A stretch of DNA of 64,000 nucleotides from JABDKJ01 sp964609215 (lineage in GTDB: Bacteria > Bacteroidota > Bacteroidia > Flavobacteriales_D > JABDKJ01), in contig CAZSQZ010000003.1 of NCBI GenBank assembly GCA_964609215.1, positions 243,356 to 307,355 of the forward strand, in the 5' to 3' direction. A model generated the notes under the pieces. The model made no database searches. It saw only the letters and a list, made by a program, of their open reading frames with translations, and had not been told where the DNA came from. Every line of letters starts with the position of its first letter. Position 1 is the stretch's first letter. The position numbers were made by a program, and so were the translations under genes. Shown piece by piece: positions 38,101-47,210 of the stretch.

Positions 38101-38366
38101 ACCTAGATGAAATTGAAAATCTAAACCTATATCCGAATCCTAGTTCCGAATTCCTGAATATTGAATTCACATCAAAATACAGTGGAGACTATATTTTTGA
38201 AATTCTAGATGTTTCAGGAAGAATAGTTGGGCAAGAAAATCTTAATTTTTCCGGTACTAATATCAGAGAAACCATAGATATAACAAGATATGAAAGCGGT
38301 ACCTACCTTTTGCGAATAAGAACAGATCAAACTTCGCACACAACCCCTTTTAGCGTTATTCGCTAA
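35178..38366 (+). CDS. T9SS surface protein with eight GCTD/DDGSC repeats, PKD and type A sorting domain
   Basis: 1062 residues with a signal peptide (about 1-22). Eight copies of a 23-residue cysteine-pair unit, GCTDPxAxNxNPxAxxDDGSC, occur between residue about 135 and 760. They alternate with longer beta domains, some with a FGDGWNGG turn and others with an AELYVC strand set (two close copies, about 495-590 and 757-865). A PKD domain (FWDFGDGNTSTDPYPEHEY) lies near 895-945 and the type A sorting domain from about 978 (LNLYPNPSSEFLNIEF). The Asp-rich, disulfide-like repeats suggest calcium-stabilised spacers, an inference. Expression ends at the strong terminator at 38386-38419. Confidence 0.85.
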   Translation: MSKINTLIIAVLLFFPFSNLKAQVDSCAFTQVNVILTTGQWASEMSWELANSSGDIVASGGNYADNSTYSSQYCLDDGCYTLNLNDTFGDGWNGGTIAIEYSGVLVSFPLFLSGSNVSYPFGLNDPDCNNVTQIPGCTDQTAINWNPVANIDDGSCIYDSILFGCTDPTAINWNPIANIDDGSCIYDTVQFGCTDPLANNYNPLANIDDGSCSYDPDSCTFNSITGITVYGGFANETSWSISDENGLVVYSSAPYDNETTVVDNICLEDGCYLFEAFDSFGDGWNGANFLATDENGNVLIDYSLTNGEYGIFNFSVNDSSCVNDILGCTDTLAINFNPLATIDDGSCIYPIDTIYGCTDPIALNYDFTANVDDGSCLYDSISCVNFWVAGAPDSLEFIINTSAGIFTTYSQNDGMFFYEIPAQIFDQTISIEYIDCFGNSVSIQAWQGVFGNSCYSIDTQWCQEILGCTDSLATNYNPWANVDDGSCIYPIQCDSGLVAAELYVCVFSNGQEVGISVVGDDGSIVFEQDGFPSGAIEYVDICLDPNLCYTVNMWNNTSPSGWYNGYYWINTDGIQVSTGSLDDGLSEDSMIFSLDGSCGEIYGCTDPLALNFDSLATVDDGTCIYPPDSCSQHELFIQMHLINNQWLPIINLSNDQGDNIFSGTFWDNNYSDTFCLSAGCYNIEVPSVGAGNTGEVLIEVYVDGILVETIYDTSGDPINYSFGIETSGCTSPILGCTDPDASNYNPNATIDNGSCQYNCDEGLVSAELYVCTFQSGNEVGFSLIDSNGNEVFYQDGFSNLEIAYFDICLDPNECYTATMWNNEGPFGWHNGYYWINAIGVELSAGSLEEGSSEESMTFSLDGSCEDDSLCEAYFEVQFIDTLNGIVYIENLSTGSNLDYFWDFGDGNTSTDPYPEHEYAQDGTYLVCLTIGSINSDSTFCQDTYCDTIEYISFGFLPSPFWINVIPEGTTVGIDDLDEIENLNLYPNPSSEFLNIEFTSKYSGDYIFEILDVSGRIVGQENLNFSGTNIRETIDITRYESGTYLLRIRTDQTSHTTPFSVIR

Positions 38367-38385
38367 GGCTTTATTTCTCCCTTTT

Positions 38386-38419
38386 AAACCCCGTTTGCCT
38401 TTGCAAAACGGGGTTTTTT
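38386..38419 (+). terminator. rho-independent terminator
   Basis: AAACCCCGTTT pairs with AAAACGGGGTTT around a short loop (GCCTTTGC), and a T-run follows. It lies 20 bases after the stop of the GCTD-repeat gene. Confidence 0.85.
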
Positions 38420-38433
38420 ATTTGATATATTTG
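38400..38433 (+). promoter_or_regulatory. promoter for pepD, overlapping the upstream terminator
   Basis: TTTG at 38400-38403 lies in the loop of the terminator, followed after 22 bases by TATATTTG at 38426-38433. The -7 element ends 17 bases before the ATG at 38451, so the leader would be only about ten bases. Confidence 0.5.
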
Positions 38434-38450
38434 TGCTCAAATTTTTCAAA

Positions 38451-39911
38451 ATGAGTCAAGCAGTAAGAGATTTAGAACCCAAAGCATTATGGAATCACTT
38501 TAGTGATTTAAATGAAATTCCCAGAGCTTCTAAGAAAGAGGAACGCGTAATTAATTTTATGAAAAAATTTGGGGAAGATTTGGGCTTAGAGACTATAGAG
38601 GATAAGGTTGGAAATGTTATTATCAGAAAGCCTGCAACTGCTGGTATGGAAAATAAAACACCTATTGTTATGCAAAGCCATTTAGACATGGTTCATCAAA
38701 AAAACAACGACACCATTTTTGATTTTGATACAGAAGGAATAAAGATGATAGTTGAAGATGATTGGGTCAAAGCACAAGGTACTACTTTGGGTGCAGACAA
38801 TGGAATTGGTGTAGCCACAATTATGACGGTATTAAAATCTAATGATATTCCGCATCCAGCAATAGATGCTTTATTCACAATAGATGAGGAAACTGGAATG
38901 ACAGGTGCCCTAGGCCTTAAAGGAGGCCTTTTGAATGGTAAAATCCTCCTTAACCTTGACACGGAAGATGATGATGAACTTACCATTGGTTGCGCTGGCG
39001 GAAGGGATGTTACAGCAGTAGGAAGTTACAAGGAAGAAGATGTACCCGAGAACTGCGTTGCTTTTAAACTCAAGGTTTATGGTTTAAATGGCGGGCACTC
39101 AGGAATGGATATCCATAAAGGATTAGGCAATGCGAATAAAATCATGAATCGCTTGCTATGGAGTGCAACAGAAACCAGTAAAATTAGAATTGCTTCCGTT
39201 GATGGCGGTGGCCTGAGAAATGCTATTCCCAGAGAATCCAATGCTATTTTTGTTTGTTCAGAACAAGAAGCAAGTGGAATGGAAAGGTTGACTATGAGAT
39301 TAGCCAATCAAATAAAGGAAGAACACGAAACAACAGATGAGGATTTGATGATAAAAATGGAGAAAGCGGAAATGCCAAACACTGTCCTACCCTTCTTTTT
39401 CCAAAAACAATTGTTGGGAGCTATCTATTCAGCTCCAAATGGTATTTATAGAATGAGTCCGGATATAAAAGATTTGGTGCAAACCTCTAACAATGTTGCA
39501 AGAGTAATTATTGGGAATGGTGAGTACACAGTTATGTGTCTTTCAAGAAGTTCCGTAGACACTGAAAAAGATGATATCGGTGCTGCAATCAAAGGAGCTT
39601 TTGCTTCACTGAATGCAAAAATTGAATATTCTGGAGAATATCCAGGATGGGCTCCTAAACCAGGTGCTGCAATTGTTCAAGTAATGTCAGAATTGTATGA
39701 AAAGCGCTTTAATGAAAAACCTCATGTGATGGCTTGTCATGCAGGTTTAGAATGCGGAATTCTGGGAACTAATTATCCCGATATGGAAATGATTTCCTTT
39801 GGTCCGAACATAAGAGGAGCACATAGTCCTGATGAAAAATGTCAAATTTCTTCGGTCCAAAAATATTGGGGCTATCTATTGGAAACGTTAGAAAACATTC
39901 CCGAGCAATAA
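38451..39911 (+). CDS. pepD: aminoacyl-histidine dipeptidase (PepD, M20C family)
   Basis: From ATG at 38451 the protein has 486 residues; the six codons before it (from a GTG) overlap the promoter and were rejected. It has M20 metal-site motifs: MQSHLDMVHQK (residues about 70-80), GADNGIG, FTIDEETGMTGA (about 140-152) and NLDTEDDDELTIGCAGG. The C-terminal zinc histidine region is ACHAGLECG followed by SFGPNIRGAHSPDE. The length and internal lid domain fit cytosolic PepD, which hydrolyses Xaa-His and other dipeptides. It would finish off dipeptides released by enzymes such as the DPP11 in this window. It is a single-gene unit, ending three bases from the convergent GH9 gene. Confidence 0.93.
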   Translation: MSQAVRDLEPKALWNHFSDLNEIPRASKKEERVINFMKKFGEDLGLETIEDKVGNVIIRKPATAGMENKTPIVMQSHLDMVHQKNNDTIFDFDTEGIKMIVEDDWVKAQGTTLGADNGIGVATIMTVLKSNDIPHPAIDALFTIDEETGMTGALGLKGGLLNGKILLNLDTEDDDELTIGCAGGRDVTAVGSYKEEDVPENCVAFKLKVYGLNGGHSGMDIHKGLGNANKIMNRLLWSATETSKIRIASVDGGGLRNAIPRESNAIFVCSEQEASGMERLTMRLANQIKEEHETTDEDLMIKMEKAEMPNTVLPFFFQKQLLGAIYSAPNGIYRMSPDIKDLVQTSNNVARVIIGNGEYTVMCLSRSSVDTEKDDIGAAIKGAFASLNAKIEYSGEYPGWAPKPGAAIVQVMSELYEKRFNEKPHVMACHAGLECGILGTNYPDMEMISFGPNIRGAHSPDEKCQISSVQKYWGYLLETLENIPEQ

Positions 39912-39914
39912 ACA

Positions 39915-42305
39915 CTAAAGCTTATTGAACTTAACTTTCTGGGAATCCATTTCGAGAATATAATAGCCACTTTCCAAATTGGAAACGTCTAATCTATTTC
40001 CATCTGGTCTTTGGTTAGCTACCAATCTGCCGCTTAGATCATAAACTTTGATCATTTTTTTCGCAGATTCTGGAATTACAATAAAATCCTCAGCGGGATT
40101 AGGATATATCTCTAAACTCTTAACCTTTTTATCCTCAGGAAGAAAACCGTTATGGGTAAAATAGAAATATTCTGAAAATGGCCCTACTTCTGCTGGGGGG
40201 CCAATGGAACAACCGCACCTAACCTTCCATTGATAAGCCTGTCCAATATTTAATATGTTTTTCTGAATGATTTTTTCACTGGCATTTGGTTCTAAAATAA
40301 TGAACATTGCGGGATCGTTTCCTCCTTCAAAGCCTCCTTTAATTTGACAACCAATTGTTCCAGAAACTGGAGTCCATGACAATCTGTATGCATTTCCAAG
40401 ATCTGACATTTGAAGTCCCTGAGGTGCGGGAATAAGTTCTTCAGCTGAGCAATAATTATCAGCATTTACATAATTTGAAAGCAATCTAATATACATAGCT
40501 TGATAATAAATACCTGGTTCAGTAATCTCCCAACTACTTTCTGGAAAACCAGTATTCCAATCTAAGTAAGATTTTTGATCTGGTTGTCCAAATGGAGGAC
40601 TCAAGCTACTTATGCTAAAAGATGAATTTGGGCCGCCCGTTAAAAAGCCTGGGGCAGGTCCATGTAATGACGTCTGTGCATTATCCCAAATTGTTCCATC
40701 GAAAAACCACGTATGATATATTTCATTCGCACTTTTCTCAGCTCCATATTCATACATATTGGATAAATGAACCATTCCTAAGGGATTCACTCCATGGAAA
40801 TAATGGAGTTGTTCAAGTCCTTTCAATTCAAAATCATCTTCCATTGAAGGATTAACCTGTGCTTTTTTAGCTAGAAGATTAATCAATCCAAATCCCGCCT
40901 TGGGTGAATTACTTCCCCAATGATAAGCCCAGTTTGGCATATATGCCCGATACAAATCAATAGCATTGAATCCATAATAAGCATTCCAGTTATTTTGAGT
41001 ATCAGTAGTAAAACCCGCCTTAATATTTGCAGCAATGCTTGCTTCAACACCAGGTATCTCTGAATAAAGTATCAAAGCATCATTTAATGCCATTTTATAA
41101 GCTGCCCAAAATGAAGTATTGTAAGGTTCTGCTTCATCAATATGAGTGTCGACATAATCTGAATATTGAGAATCACCAGACAAATCAAATAAATGAATAG
41201 CTGCAGTAATTGCATTTTCTTTTTGTGTTTCAATATCCCAGTCTGCGTCTCCCGCCACTATTTCACCATTGTCGCAACTTAAATCAAATTGCTCATTATT
41301 CAATATGGGAACTAAATAATTCCATGTCACCTCTGCTCTAGTCTGAAGCAGTTCAGCATAAGATTCCATAGAAGGAAAATCATCAAACACTTGTGAGGCA
41401 TGAGCAAACATAGAGGCAACTGCTATCGAAGCAGAAGAGCAAACAGGCCCGTAAAACCGCTGATCTGAACAAGCACTAGGTGGAGAATCTGTATTATCGG
41501 AATAATTAGAACTTCCCATTTTTATATGAGTCGTTCCGTCATTATTATTCATTTTCAATAGCCAATCTAGCTCCCACTTCACTTCATCCAAAATGTCGGG
41601 AATTCCATTTCCTGATTCTGGGATATTCCAATCATCACCAAAAACATTGGGATTATCAATGTAAGCCCAGAGTAAATTATGAACTGCACTATGCGCAAAG
41701 GTTACATACTTATTATAATCACCAGCATCGAACCATCCTCCAGATAAATCCTTTTCAAGGGAAGCATTTGCAGTATCAAAAATATATCTGCAATTAAAAT
41801 CTTGTAGCGGTTTGTTAAAGTTCATTCCGTCATTCCAGGCAGCTTCAGCAAACGGTTCAACTTTTTCCGCATTGCAACGGTTATAATAGAACATTCGGGT
41901 GCTTGCTTTTAGAATATCTAGATATATATCTTCTGCAATTGTAAAAACACCGGTCTGCTCTCCCGTTAATGGATCCAACAGGTAGTAATCTCCAGAACTG
42001 GTAACACTGGAAAAATCAAACCACCATCCCTTATCACCAGACCCAGCATGCGTCTCACCATTGTTCCACGCTTCTACAGGACCAGTATAAACCACTTGAT
42101 CATTACTAGAGTTCCTAACCTCCATGGTTGAAGAAGGATTATAATTTTGATCAGAATTATATCCAATCTGCGGATCAGAAATTACAGCAACTTTATTGGC
42201 TCCAGGTAAATAACCAAATTGATCAATATGAATAAACGAACTGGTTTGGGCGCTAGAGATGGAATATGTTAAGGTAAAAGCAAAAAATAATGCAAAACAC
42301 TTCAT
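39915..42305 (-). CDS. secreted glycoside hydrolase family 9 protein with type A sorting domain
   Basis: 796 residues with a signal peptide (about 1-19). Residues 22-123 form a CelD_N-type Ig-like domain (IHIDQFGYLPGANKVAV). The catalytic (alpha/alpha)6 domain has GGWFDAGDYNKYV with Asp193 and Asp196, the nucleophile-activating base pair of GH9, and HYFHGVNPLG. A YLDWNTGFPESSWEITEPG segment should hold the acid Glu. GH9 enzymes are mostly endo-beta-1,4-glucanases, with some glucosaminidases, so the substrate is a beta-glycan but the exact one is open. A 100-residue module shared with the protein at 29273-34705 precedes the sorting domain (LEIYPNPAEDFIVIPE). It is secreted by T9SS. Confidence 0.9.
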   Translation of the reverse strand: MKCFALFFAFTLTYSISSAQTSSFIHIDQFGYLPGANKVAVISDPQIGYNSDQNYNPSSTMEVRNSSNDQVVYTGPVEAWNNGETHAGSGDKGWWFDFSSVTSSGDYYLLDPLTGEQTGVFTIAEDIYLDILKASTRMFYYNRCNAEKVEPFAEAAWNDGMNFNKPLQDFNCRYIFDTANASLEKDLSGGWFDAGDYNKYVTFAHSAVHNLLWAYIDNPNVFGDDWNIPESGNGIPDILDEVKWELDWLLKMNNNDGTTHIKMGSSNYSDNTDSPPSACSDQRFYGPVCSSASIAVASMFAHASQVFDDFPSMESYAELLQTRAEVTWNYLVPILNNEQFDLSCDNGEIVAGDADWDIETQKENAITAAIHLFDLSGDSQYSDYVDTHIDEAEPYNTSFWAAYKMALNDALILYSEIPGVEASIAANIKAGFTTDTQNNWNAYYGFNAIDLYRAYMPNWAYHWGSNSPKAGFGLINLLAKKAQVNPSMEDDFELKGLEQLHYFHGVNPLGMVHLSNMYEYGAEKSANEIYHTWFFDGTIWDNAQTSLHGPAPGFLTGGPNSSFSISSLSPPFGQPDQKSYLDWNTGFPESSWEITEPGIYYQAMYIRLLSNYVNADNYCSAEELIPAPQGLQMSDLGNAYRLSWTPVSGTIGCQIKGGFEGGNDPAMFIILEPNASEKIIQKNILNIGQAYQWKVRCGCSIGPPAEVGPFSEYFYFTHNGFLPEDKKVKSLEIYPNPAEDFIVIPESAKKMIKVYDLSGRLVANQRPDGNRLDVSNLESGYYILEMDSQKVKFNKL

Positions 42306-42475
42306 ATGCCAGAGATTTGTATAAATATAACAATCTCAAGGTCATTCAGTTTCATATTAACCCAAACATTTTCTGCAATAGCTTATTAAAATCAAATCAT
42401 TTTTCTAATTATTAGAAGTAATAGACGCTCTTCTGAGATCAAATGAACTTGACGGGTTTATACAATTCATCGCAT

Positions 42476-42507
42476 AAAAAAAGAGAAGCAAATGCTTCTC
42501 TTTTTTA
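42476..42507 (-). terminator. rho-independent terminator
   Basis: AAAAAAGAGAAGCA pairs with TGCTTCTCTTTTTT around a two-base centre, giving a long perfect stem with A and T runs on its arms. It lies about 20 bases after the stop of the haloperoxidase-like gene on the minus strand and could work in both directions. Confidence 0.8.
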
Positions 42508-42527
42508 AGTTCTTTCAAGTTGGTTTA

Positions 42528-45500
42528 CTATTTCACAACTACCCTTAAAACTAATTGTACATCTTCATTATTTAAATGAATGGCATAAACTCCTGTATTC
42601 CAAGTCGCTGTATTCAAATGTAGTTCTTGACTTGAAGCGTTAATAATATCTGCGTCTATTTCCTTTCCTTCAAGCGAATAAACTCTTAATGCATATTTAT
42701 TCGCATTATCTAAATCAATAGTTAAGCGTTCACCTTGCTGAATTGGATTTGGAAAAGCTATTACTCCCTCGCTGGCATTTAGTTCAGTAATATCTGTTGT
42801 TGTCCAATCTACAGAGATATCAAATAGGTCTACTTCTTCCAAAATAACCATTGGATTACCAAACAAATCAGAAGCACTTTGTATACGGGTATCTATATCT
42901 TCTATATACTCAATTAATCCGTTGGCAACATCATATTTGGCAATGTAGGTAGTCGTATTAATCCATTCAGATGCTGCTTCATTAAAGGTCAAAACAGAAC
43001 TCGGATCCTCAACGGGGAAATCTATTTGTGGAGTCTGGGAAATATCCATTTCCTCATCGAATATCGCCAAAAGAGTGAAGCCTTCAGGACCAGTATTTGA
43101 ATAATCAATGTTATAGGTATTTGCGGTGAGTACCAATACATTCGGATTTAACATCTCAATAGAAAATACATCCTCATCACTAAATGGCTCGGGAATATTT
43201 CCGTTAGTATCTATTCCTCCTGAAACCAAAATATCAATGTTTTCCATTTCTAAATCATTATCAACAACATTAAATTCAAAAACATAGGTAAAGGAATCAA
43301 TCCATATTCCATTATTCAAAACCAGGGTCCCTGATGGATCCAAATCGGGCCAAGATAATTCTGGACTTGAGCTTATATCCATCGCTTTGGAATAAACTGA
43401 AGTAATCTCAAATGAATTACCTGATATATCAGTGATTATACTGGAGCTATTAAAAATATTTTGCACAATTGGATTAGTGGTATCAATACCAAAGAAATCT
43501 TCAAAAACAGAGTCTGAAAATTCATTGCCATTTGCATCTTGTGCATTACTGATTTCAATATCAATATCCAATAAGATCTCATCGGCATCTATTAGGTCAA
43601 ATGAGTAGGAATATGTTGAATCATTTAACCAGATTCCACTATTAAAAACCAAGGATGACAATAAAGGATCTTCAACTGGGAATGAAATATCTGGAGCAAT
43701 TCCAGTATTCATTATTTCATCAAAAATCACATCTATTTGCACCGTTCCGGTTCCCACATTCGACCCTGAATAAATCAATTCATTTATGGCAACATCAGCT
43801 ATACTTGGGTTCTTCGTATCAACATAAAGTACATTGAAAAAATCCGATGATGGATTCATTTCATTTCCATTTTCATCTTCTGTTGAAGAAACAGTGATAT
43901 GAAAGACATTAAATTCAACATCGATATCTGTAACTTCATAGACTGCAACAAAAACCGTTTGGCTTTGCCAAAAACTAGCTCCTTCATTTAAACTTAGTGT
44001 ATTCTCTAAATCATTGAAAACGGGTAGATTTACCACAGGTATCTGTGCCGTATTCATTTCATCATCATATATCAAAGAAAGCGTCATTCCAGTTGCTCCA
44101 ACATCAGAATCAGAAATTGGATTAACTAAAGGCAACACATCAATGATACTTGGATTATAAGTATCTATTACGAAAGCATTGTTAACGGTAAAATCTTCCA
44201 ATACATTTCCAGCTATATCCTGAGCATCCGAAACCAAAACAGATATATTATCCAAGTTTTCATTTCCATCTGTCACAGAATAAAAAGCAATATATTGCTG
44301 ATTTCCATTCCATTCATCATAAGCAAAACTTAAACTATTCAACAATGGATTATCATTCAAAAATGCAATGTTCGGAGTGAAATTTGTATCCAATGATTCA
44401 TCAAAATCTATGGTAATTGAGAAGAAACTTTGTGTAGCATCGTTTACTAAATTATCAGAAGTAGCGAAAGCCGTTACCAAGGGTGCTTTTGCATCCATAA
44501 GAGCATTTGCAAAATCAAAAGCATCAATTCCAACTTGTTCTCCAATTATTCTTCCCGGTATATCGTCTGCCGGAGGATGAATCCCTCCCCATATTCTCGA
44601 CAAACTGCACTGGTCAGAAGCATCTCTATATGTTGCCCATTGCAATGTCAAATCCTGACTAGGCCCAACTTCAAATACTAAGAAGTTATTTTGTTCACAA
44701 TGAAATTCACCCATTCCACCAGGAAAATATTCGTCTCCGGTCATAAGGGTTAGTAACTCTGCTGCCGCTCTGGAATAGGTTGAATGACCAGATACATATC
44801 CTGCAAATGGAGGTGTAGTAAAAGTTGGTCTTTGATATGGACGCCAAGTATCTGCTAAGATCCAAGACACACCAGCAGAATCTAAAGGTGTTCTAACCAC
44901 AGAATCTCCTGGACCTGGAGGCGGTTCTAAATAAGTAATATTCTGAGGTCCACCCCAAGTGAATAATTTGATTTTACCCACATTTTCATTGGCATCTCCA
45001 GCAAGTGGGTCTCCCATTTCTATGGTTTCTATATATCCGGGAATTAGAGGTATTCCAGCAGGATGGTAGTTACTTGCCAATTCATCGGTACACTGACCAA
45101 ATTCTACCATACTTCTTATTGCAGATAATGGTCTAATATAATCGTACCATCCTTTTATTCCCCATGCTGCAATTGCAGCATCATGCATTGCACCACCCAA
45201 AGCAAAATAAGCCCTTATTTCATAATCCAATTGATCCAATGCTTCACCTTGACCTTGCCATTTTGTTTCAAAATCAGGGTGATCCATTACGGTATTCAAA
45301 ATAGTATACCAATGACCCGGAGGAGCTTCAGAATCTGGACCATCTGCCCAAAACTCAGCTAATACTCTTGCATAATCTCCTAAAGGAACCATTTGAGGCT
45401 CATAGGGCGCTCCTGTTCTGGGATTTATAGACCAACCTTGACTTTGGTCTCCCCCATTTAAAAAATCATAAAACTGATCATAGTCTGCAAAATCAGTTGG

Positions 45501-46466
45501 AAAAGCTGTATTGTTTCCAATTGATGCTGGTGAAATATCAATGTTTGGGCCAACTTGAGGATCTAAATGCGCTGCCCAAACAGAAACCATTGAAAAGCCC
45601 CATTTATACTCGGATTCTAAACCAATAGCCTCAGTAGTATCTAACAAAGGAGGCATTTGCGGATCGTGATATACGAAATAATCATTTCCATCTCTTTGAT
45701 AAGTTGTCTTATCAGATTCCTGTAAAGCAAATGGTGAAACTTCTCCCCATTCTGGACTAAGGAAAGTAGGTGTTGTTCCAAAATTATTCCCAAACTGATC
45801 AATAAAAGCTAACAGTTCAATAGGCTGCCATCTGTTGGGATCCAAAATATTTGGATTTCCATCTTCATTGTCTATTTCAATTGCTGGATTTACCGGTAAA
45901 TAATGTTCATTGCTGTAATTGCTTGCTTCATTTGCACCATCTTGGTTACCAAAATTGATATACTTAGAAGCAACAAAATTTCCCAATGCTGCGGGGTCTC
46001 CACTTGCATAATCCAAACTTACATTACTATAGTCATAACCCTGATCGGTCATTAAATCTTCAAACATGGTAATGATTCCACCTCCAGTATTTATGTTTCC
46101 AGAACTGCCTTCATATCTATGCTTTAGGATTGAAAAGGCCACATGAGCTAAAGCCTCTTCTTTTGCTAATTGTTCATCCGCATAGGATGGTAAAGTTAAA
46201 TCCGGACAGGTGAAGCCATCGACAGTTTTTCCAATTAAGTAAGTGTCTAGGTCCTCATCAAATAAGGCCCAGCAATCGTACATTGCTGCTGAAGTATGAA
46301 ATAAATTTCTGGCTATCACGGTTGGCCTTGCCAAATCCATTCTTACCGCATCTAAACTAGCCTCGTTCCATTCTCTGGCAATTGTATGCTGAGCAGAAAA
46401 GTCACATGCAAGTACCAAAAAAGTCAGTACAGATATCCCAATTTTATTGAGGTATATATTTTTCAT
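42528..46466 (-). CDS. T9SS-exported vanadium-dependent haloperoxidase-like (PAP2 superfamily) protein with Ig-like repeats
   Basis: 1312 residues from ATG at 46464-46466; the TTG seven codons upstream was not chosen because a signal peptide begins at the ATG. The first 660 residues have all three vanadate-pocket motifs: K438-x6-R445-P446 (KGWYDYIRP), SGH with His561 (YVSGHSTYS), and SR-x5-H with Arg624 and His630 (SRIWGGIHPP). The family includes haloperoxidases that oxidise halides with peroxide, and acid phosphatases with the same pocket. Residues about 660-1230 are five Ig-like repeats of roughly 115 residues (xxSDAQDIAGN), and the end is a type A sorting domain with FPNPIQQGERLTI. Halide choice cannot be read from the sequence. 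Confidence 0.88.
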   Translation of the reverse strand: MKNIYLNKIGISVLTFLVLACDFSAQHTIAREWNEASLDAVRMDLARPTVIARNLFHTSAAMYDCWALFDEDLDTYLIGKTVDGFTCPDLTLPSYADEQLAKEEALAHVAFSILKHRYEGSSGNINTGGGIITMFEDLMTDQGYDYSNVSLDYASGDPAALGNFVASKYINFGNQDGANEASNYSNEHYLPVNPAIEIDNEDGNPNILDPNRWQPIELLAFIDQFGNNFGTTPTFLSPEWGEVSPFALQESDKTTYQRDGNDYFVYHDPQMPPLLDTTEAIGLESEYKWGFSMVSVWAAHLDPQVGPNIDISPASIGNNTAFPTDFADYDQFYDFLNGGDQSQGWSINPRTGAPYEPQMVPLGDYARVLAEFWADGPDSEAPPGHWYTILNTVMDHPDFETKWQGQGEALDQLDYEIRAYFALGGAMHDAAIAAWGIKGWYDYIRPLSAIRSMVEFGQCTDELASNYHPAGIPLIPGYIETIEMGDPLAGDANENVGKIKLFTWGGPQNITYLEPPPGPGDSVVRTPLDSAGVSWILADTWRPYQRPTFTTPPFAGYVSGHSTYSRAAAELLTLMTGDEYFPGGMGEFHCEQNNFLVFEVGPSQDLTLQWATYRDASDQCSLSRIWGGIHPPADDIPGRIIGEQVGIDAFDFANALMDAKAPLVTAFATSDNLVNDATQSFFSITIDFDESLDTNFTPNIAFLNDNPLLNSLSFAYDEWNGNQQYIAFYSVTDGNENLDNISVLVSDAQDIAGNVLEDFTVNNAFVIDTYNPSIIDVLPLVNPISDSDVGATGMTLSLIYDDEMNTAQIPVVNLPVFNDLENTLSLNEGASFWQSQTVFVAVYEVTDIDVEFNVFHITVSSTEDENGNEMNPSSDFFNVLYVDTKNPSIADVAINELIYSGSNVGTGTVQIDVIFDEIMNTGIAPDISFPVEDPLLSSLVFNSGIWLNDSTYSYSFDLIDADEILLDIDIEISNAQDANGNEFSDSVFEDFFGIDTTNPIVQNIFNSSSIITDISGNSFEITSVYSKAMDISSSPELSWPDLDPSGTLVLNNGIWIDSFTYVFEFNVVDNDLEMENIDILVSGGIDTNGNIPEPFSDEDVFSIEMLNPNVLVLTANTYNIDYSNTGPEGFTLLAIFDEEMDISQTPQIDFPVEDPSSVLTFNEAASEWINTTTYIAKYDVANGLIEYIEDIDTRIQSASDLFGNPMVILEEVDLFDISVDWTTTDITELNASEGVIAFPNPIQQGERLTIDLDNANKYALRVYSLEGKEIDADIINASSQELHLNTATWNTGVYAIHLNNEDVQLVLRVVVK

Positions 46467-46862
46467 TTCGTTTATCTTAATGTTCAATTTCTTACAAAGA
46501 TGTATACGTATTTATACAATTTATTGTTTTCGTTTTATATATAATCTTCAAATCGAAAAAATTTAGATCAAATCTAGTATTTACAGGAGTCTTAATAGCT
46601 TTCAATTACACCAAAAATGACTAAATATTATTATTTACAGCAATGCAGCAATTAACCTAAGAACCTAAAAGAAACTCGTATTAAGTAATGATTTACATTA
46701 TGACGATACTCGTTGGTTTTAGTTCATAAAACAATGGAAACAAAATTGCTTAAAAATGTGAATTTTCAAGCAGACTGAATTTCTTTTAAATTTTTGTCCA
46801 CTAAATTTATTTCAGCTTCGTGATATAGATGAAATTAAAGTTTTTAAAATTAATTTAACAGT
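46467..46862. other. 396-bp divergent intergenic region
   Basis: It should hold the promoters of the haloperoxidase-like gene and the DGPF/sigma pair. On the minus strand TAGATTTG (complement of 46569-46576) matches the -7 consensus, but the nearest TTG is 26 bases away, too far for a good promoter. The same bases form an inverted repeat, TAGAT-CAA-ATCTA. No coding frame or RNA gene was seen. Confidence 0.5.
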
Positions 46863-47210
46863 ATGAAAGATTTTATGATGATTTTTTTGGGTGAGGACTA
46901 TGGTGATATGGGCTTATCTCCAGAAGAAATTCAAGAAAGAATGCAAAAATGGATGGCTTGGTCTGCAAAAATGGAGAAAATGGGAATTGTAAAAGGAGGC
47001 GAAGCCTTGCATCCAGAAGTTACGAGAATTTCTGGAGAGAATAGAGTGGTTTCAGATGGTCCTTTTGTAGAGAGCAAAGAATTGGTTGGTGGGTTCTATG
47101 TTATAAAAGCCAAAAGTAAGGAACAGGTTCTTGAAATTGCACAGGATTTTCCTGATTATGATCTGGGAAGTTCCGTTGAAATTCGGGAAGTAATGGTTTT
47201 TGACATGTGA
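46863..47210 (+). CDS. YCII/DGPF-domain protein
   Basis: 115 residues forming a single YCII-related domain: MKDFMMIFLGEDYG, a central helix with KWMAWSAKMEKMG, and the family signature SDGPFVESKELVGGFYVI near residues 58-75. The fold is a ferredoxin-like dimer with a His-Asp or similar pocket; enzymatic activity is unproven for most members. In many bacteria these genes sit beside ECF42-type sigma factors, as here. The stop overlaps the sigma-factor start as GTGA, so the two are translationally coupled. Confidence 0.9.
   Translation: MKDFMMIFLGEDYGDMGLSPEEIQERMQKWMAWSAKMEKMGIVKGGEALHPEVTRISGENRVVSDGPFVESKELVGGFYVIKAKSKEQVLEIAQDFPDYDLGSSVEIREVMVFDM

Noticed and set aside
46569..46605. Promoter for the haloperoxidase-like gene
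   Set aside because: TAGATTTG fits the -7 element but the nearest TTG is 26 bases away, outside the usual spacing.
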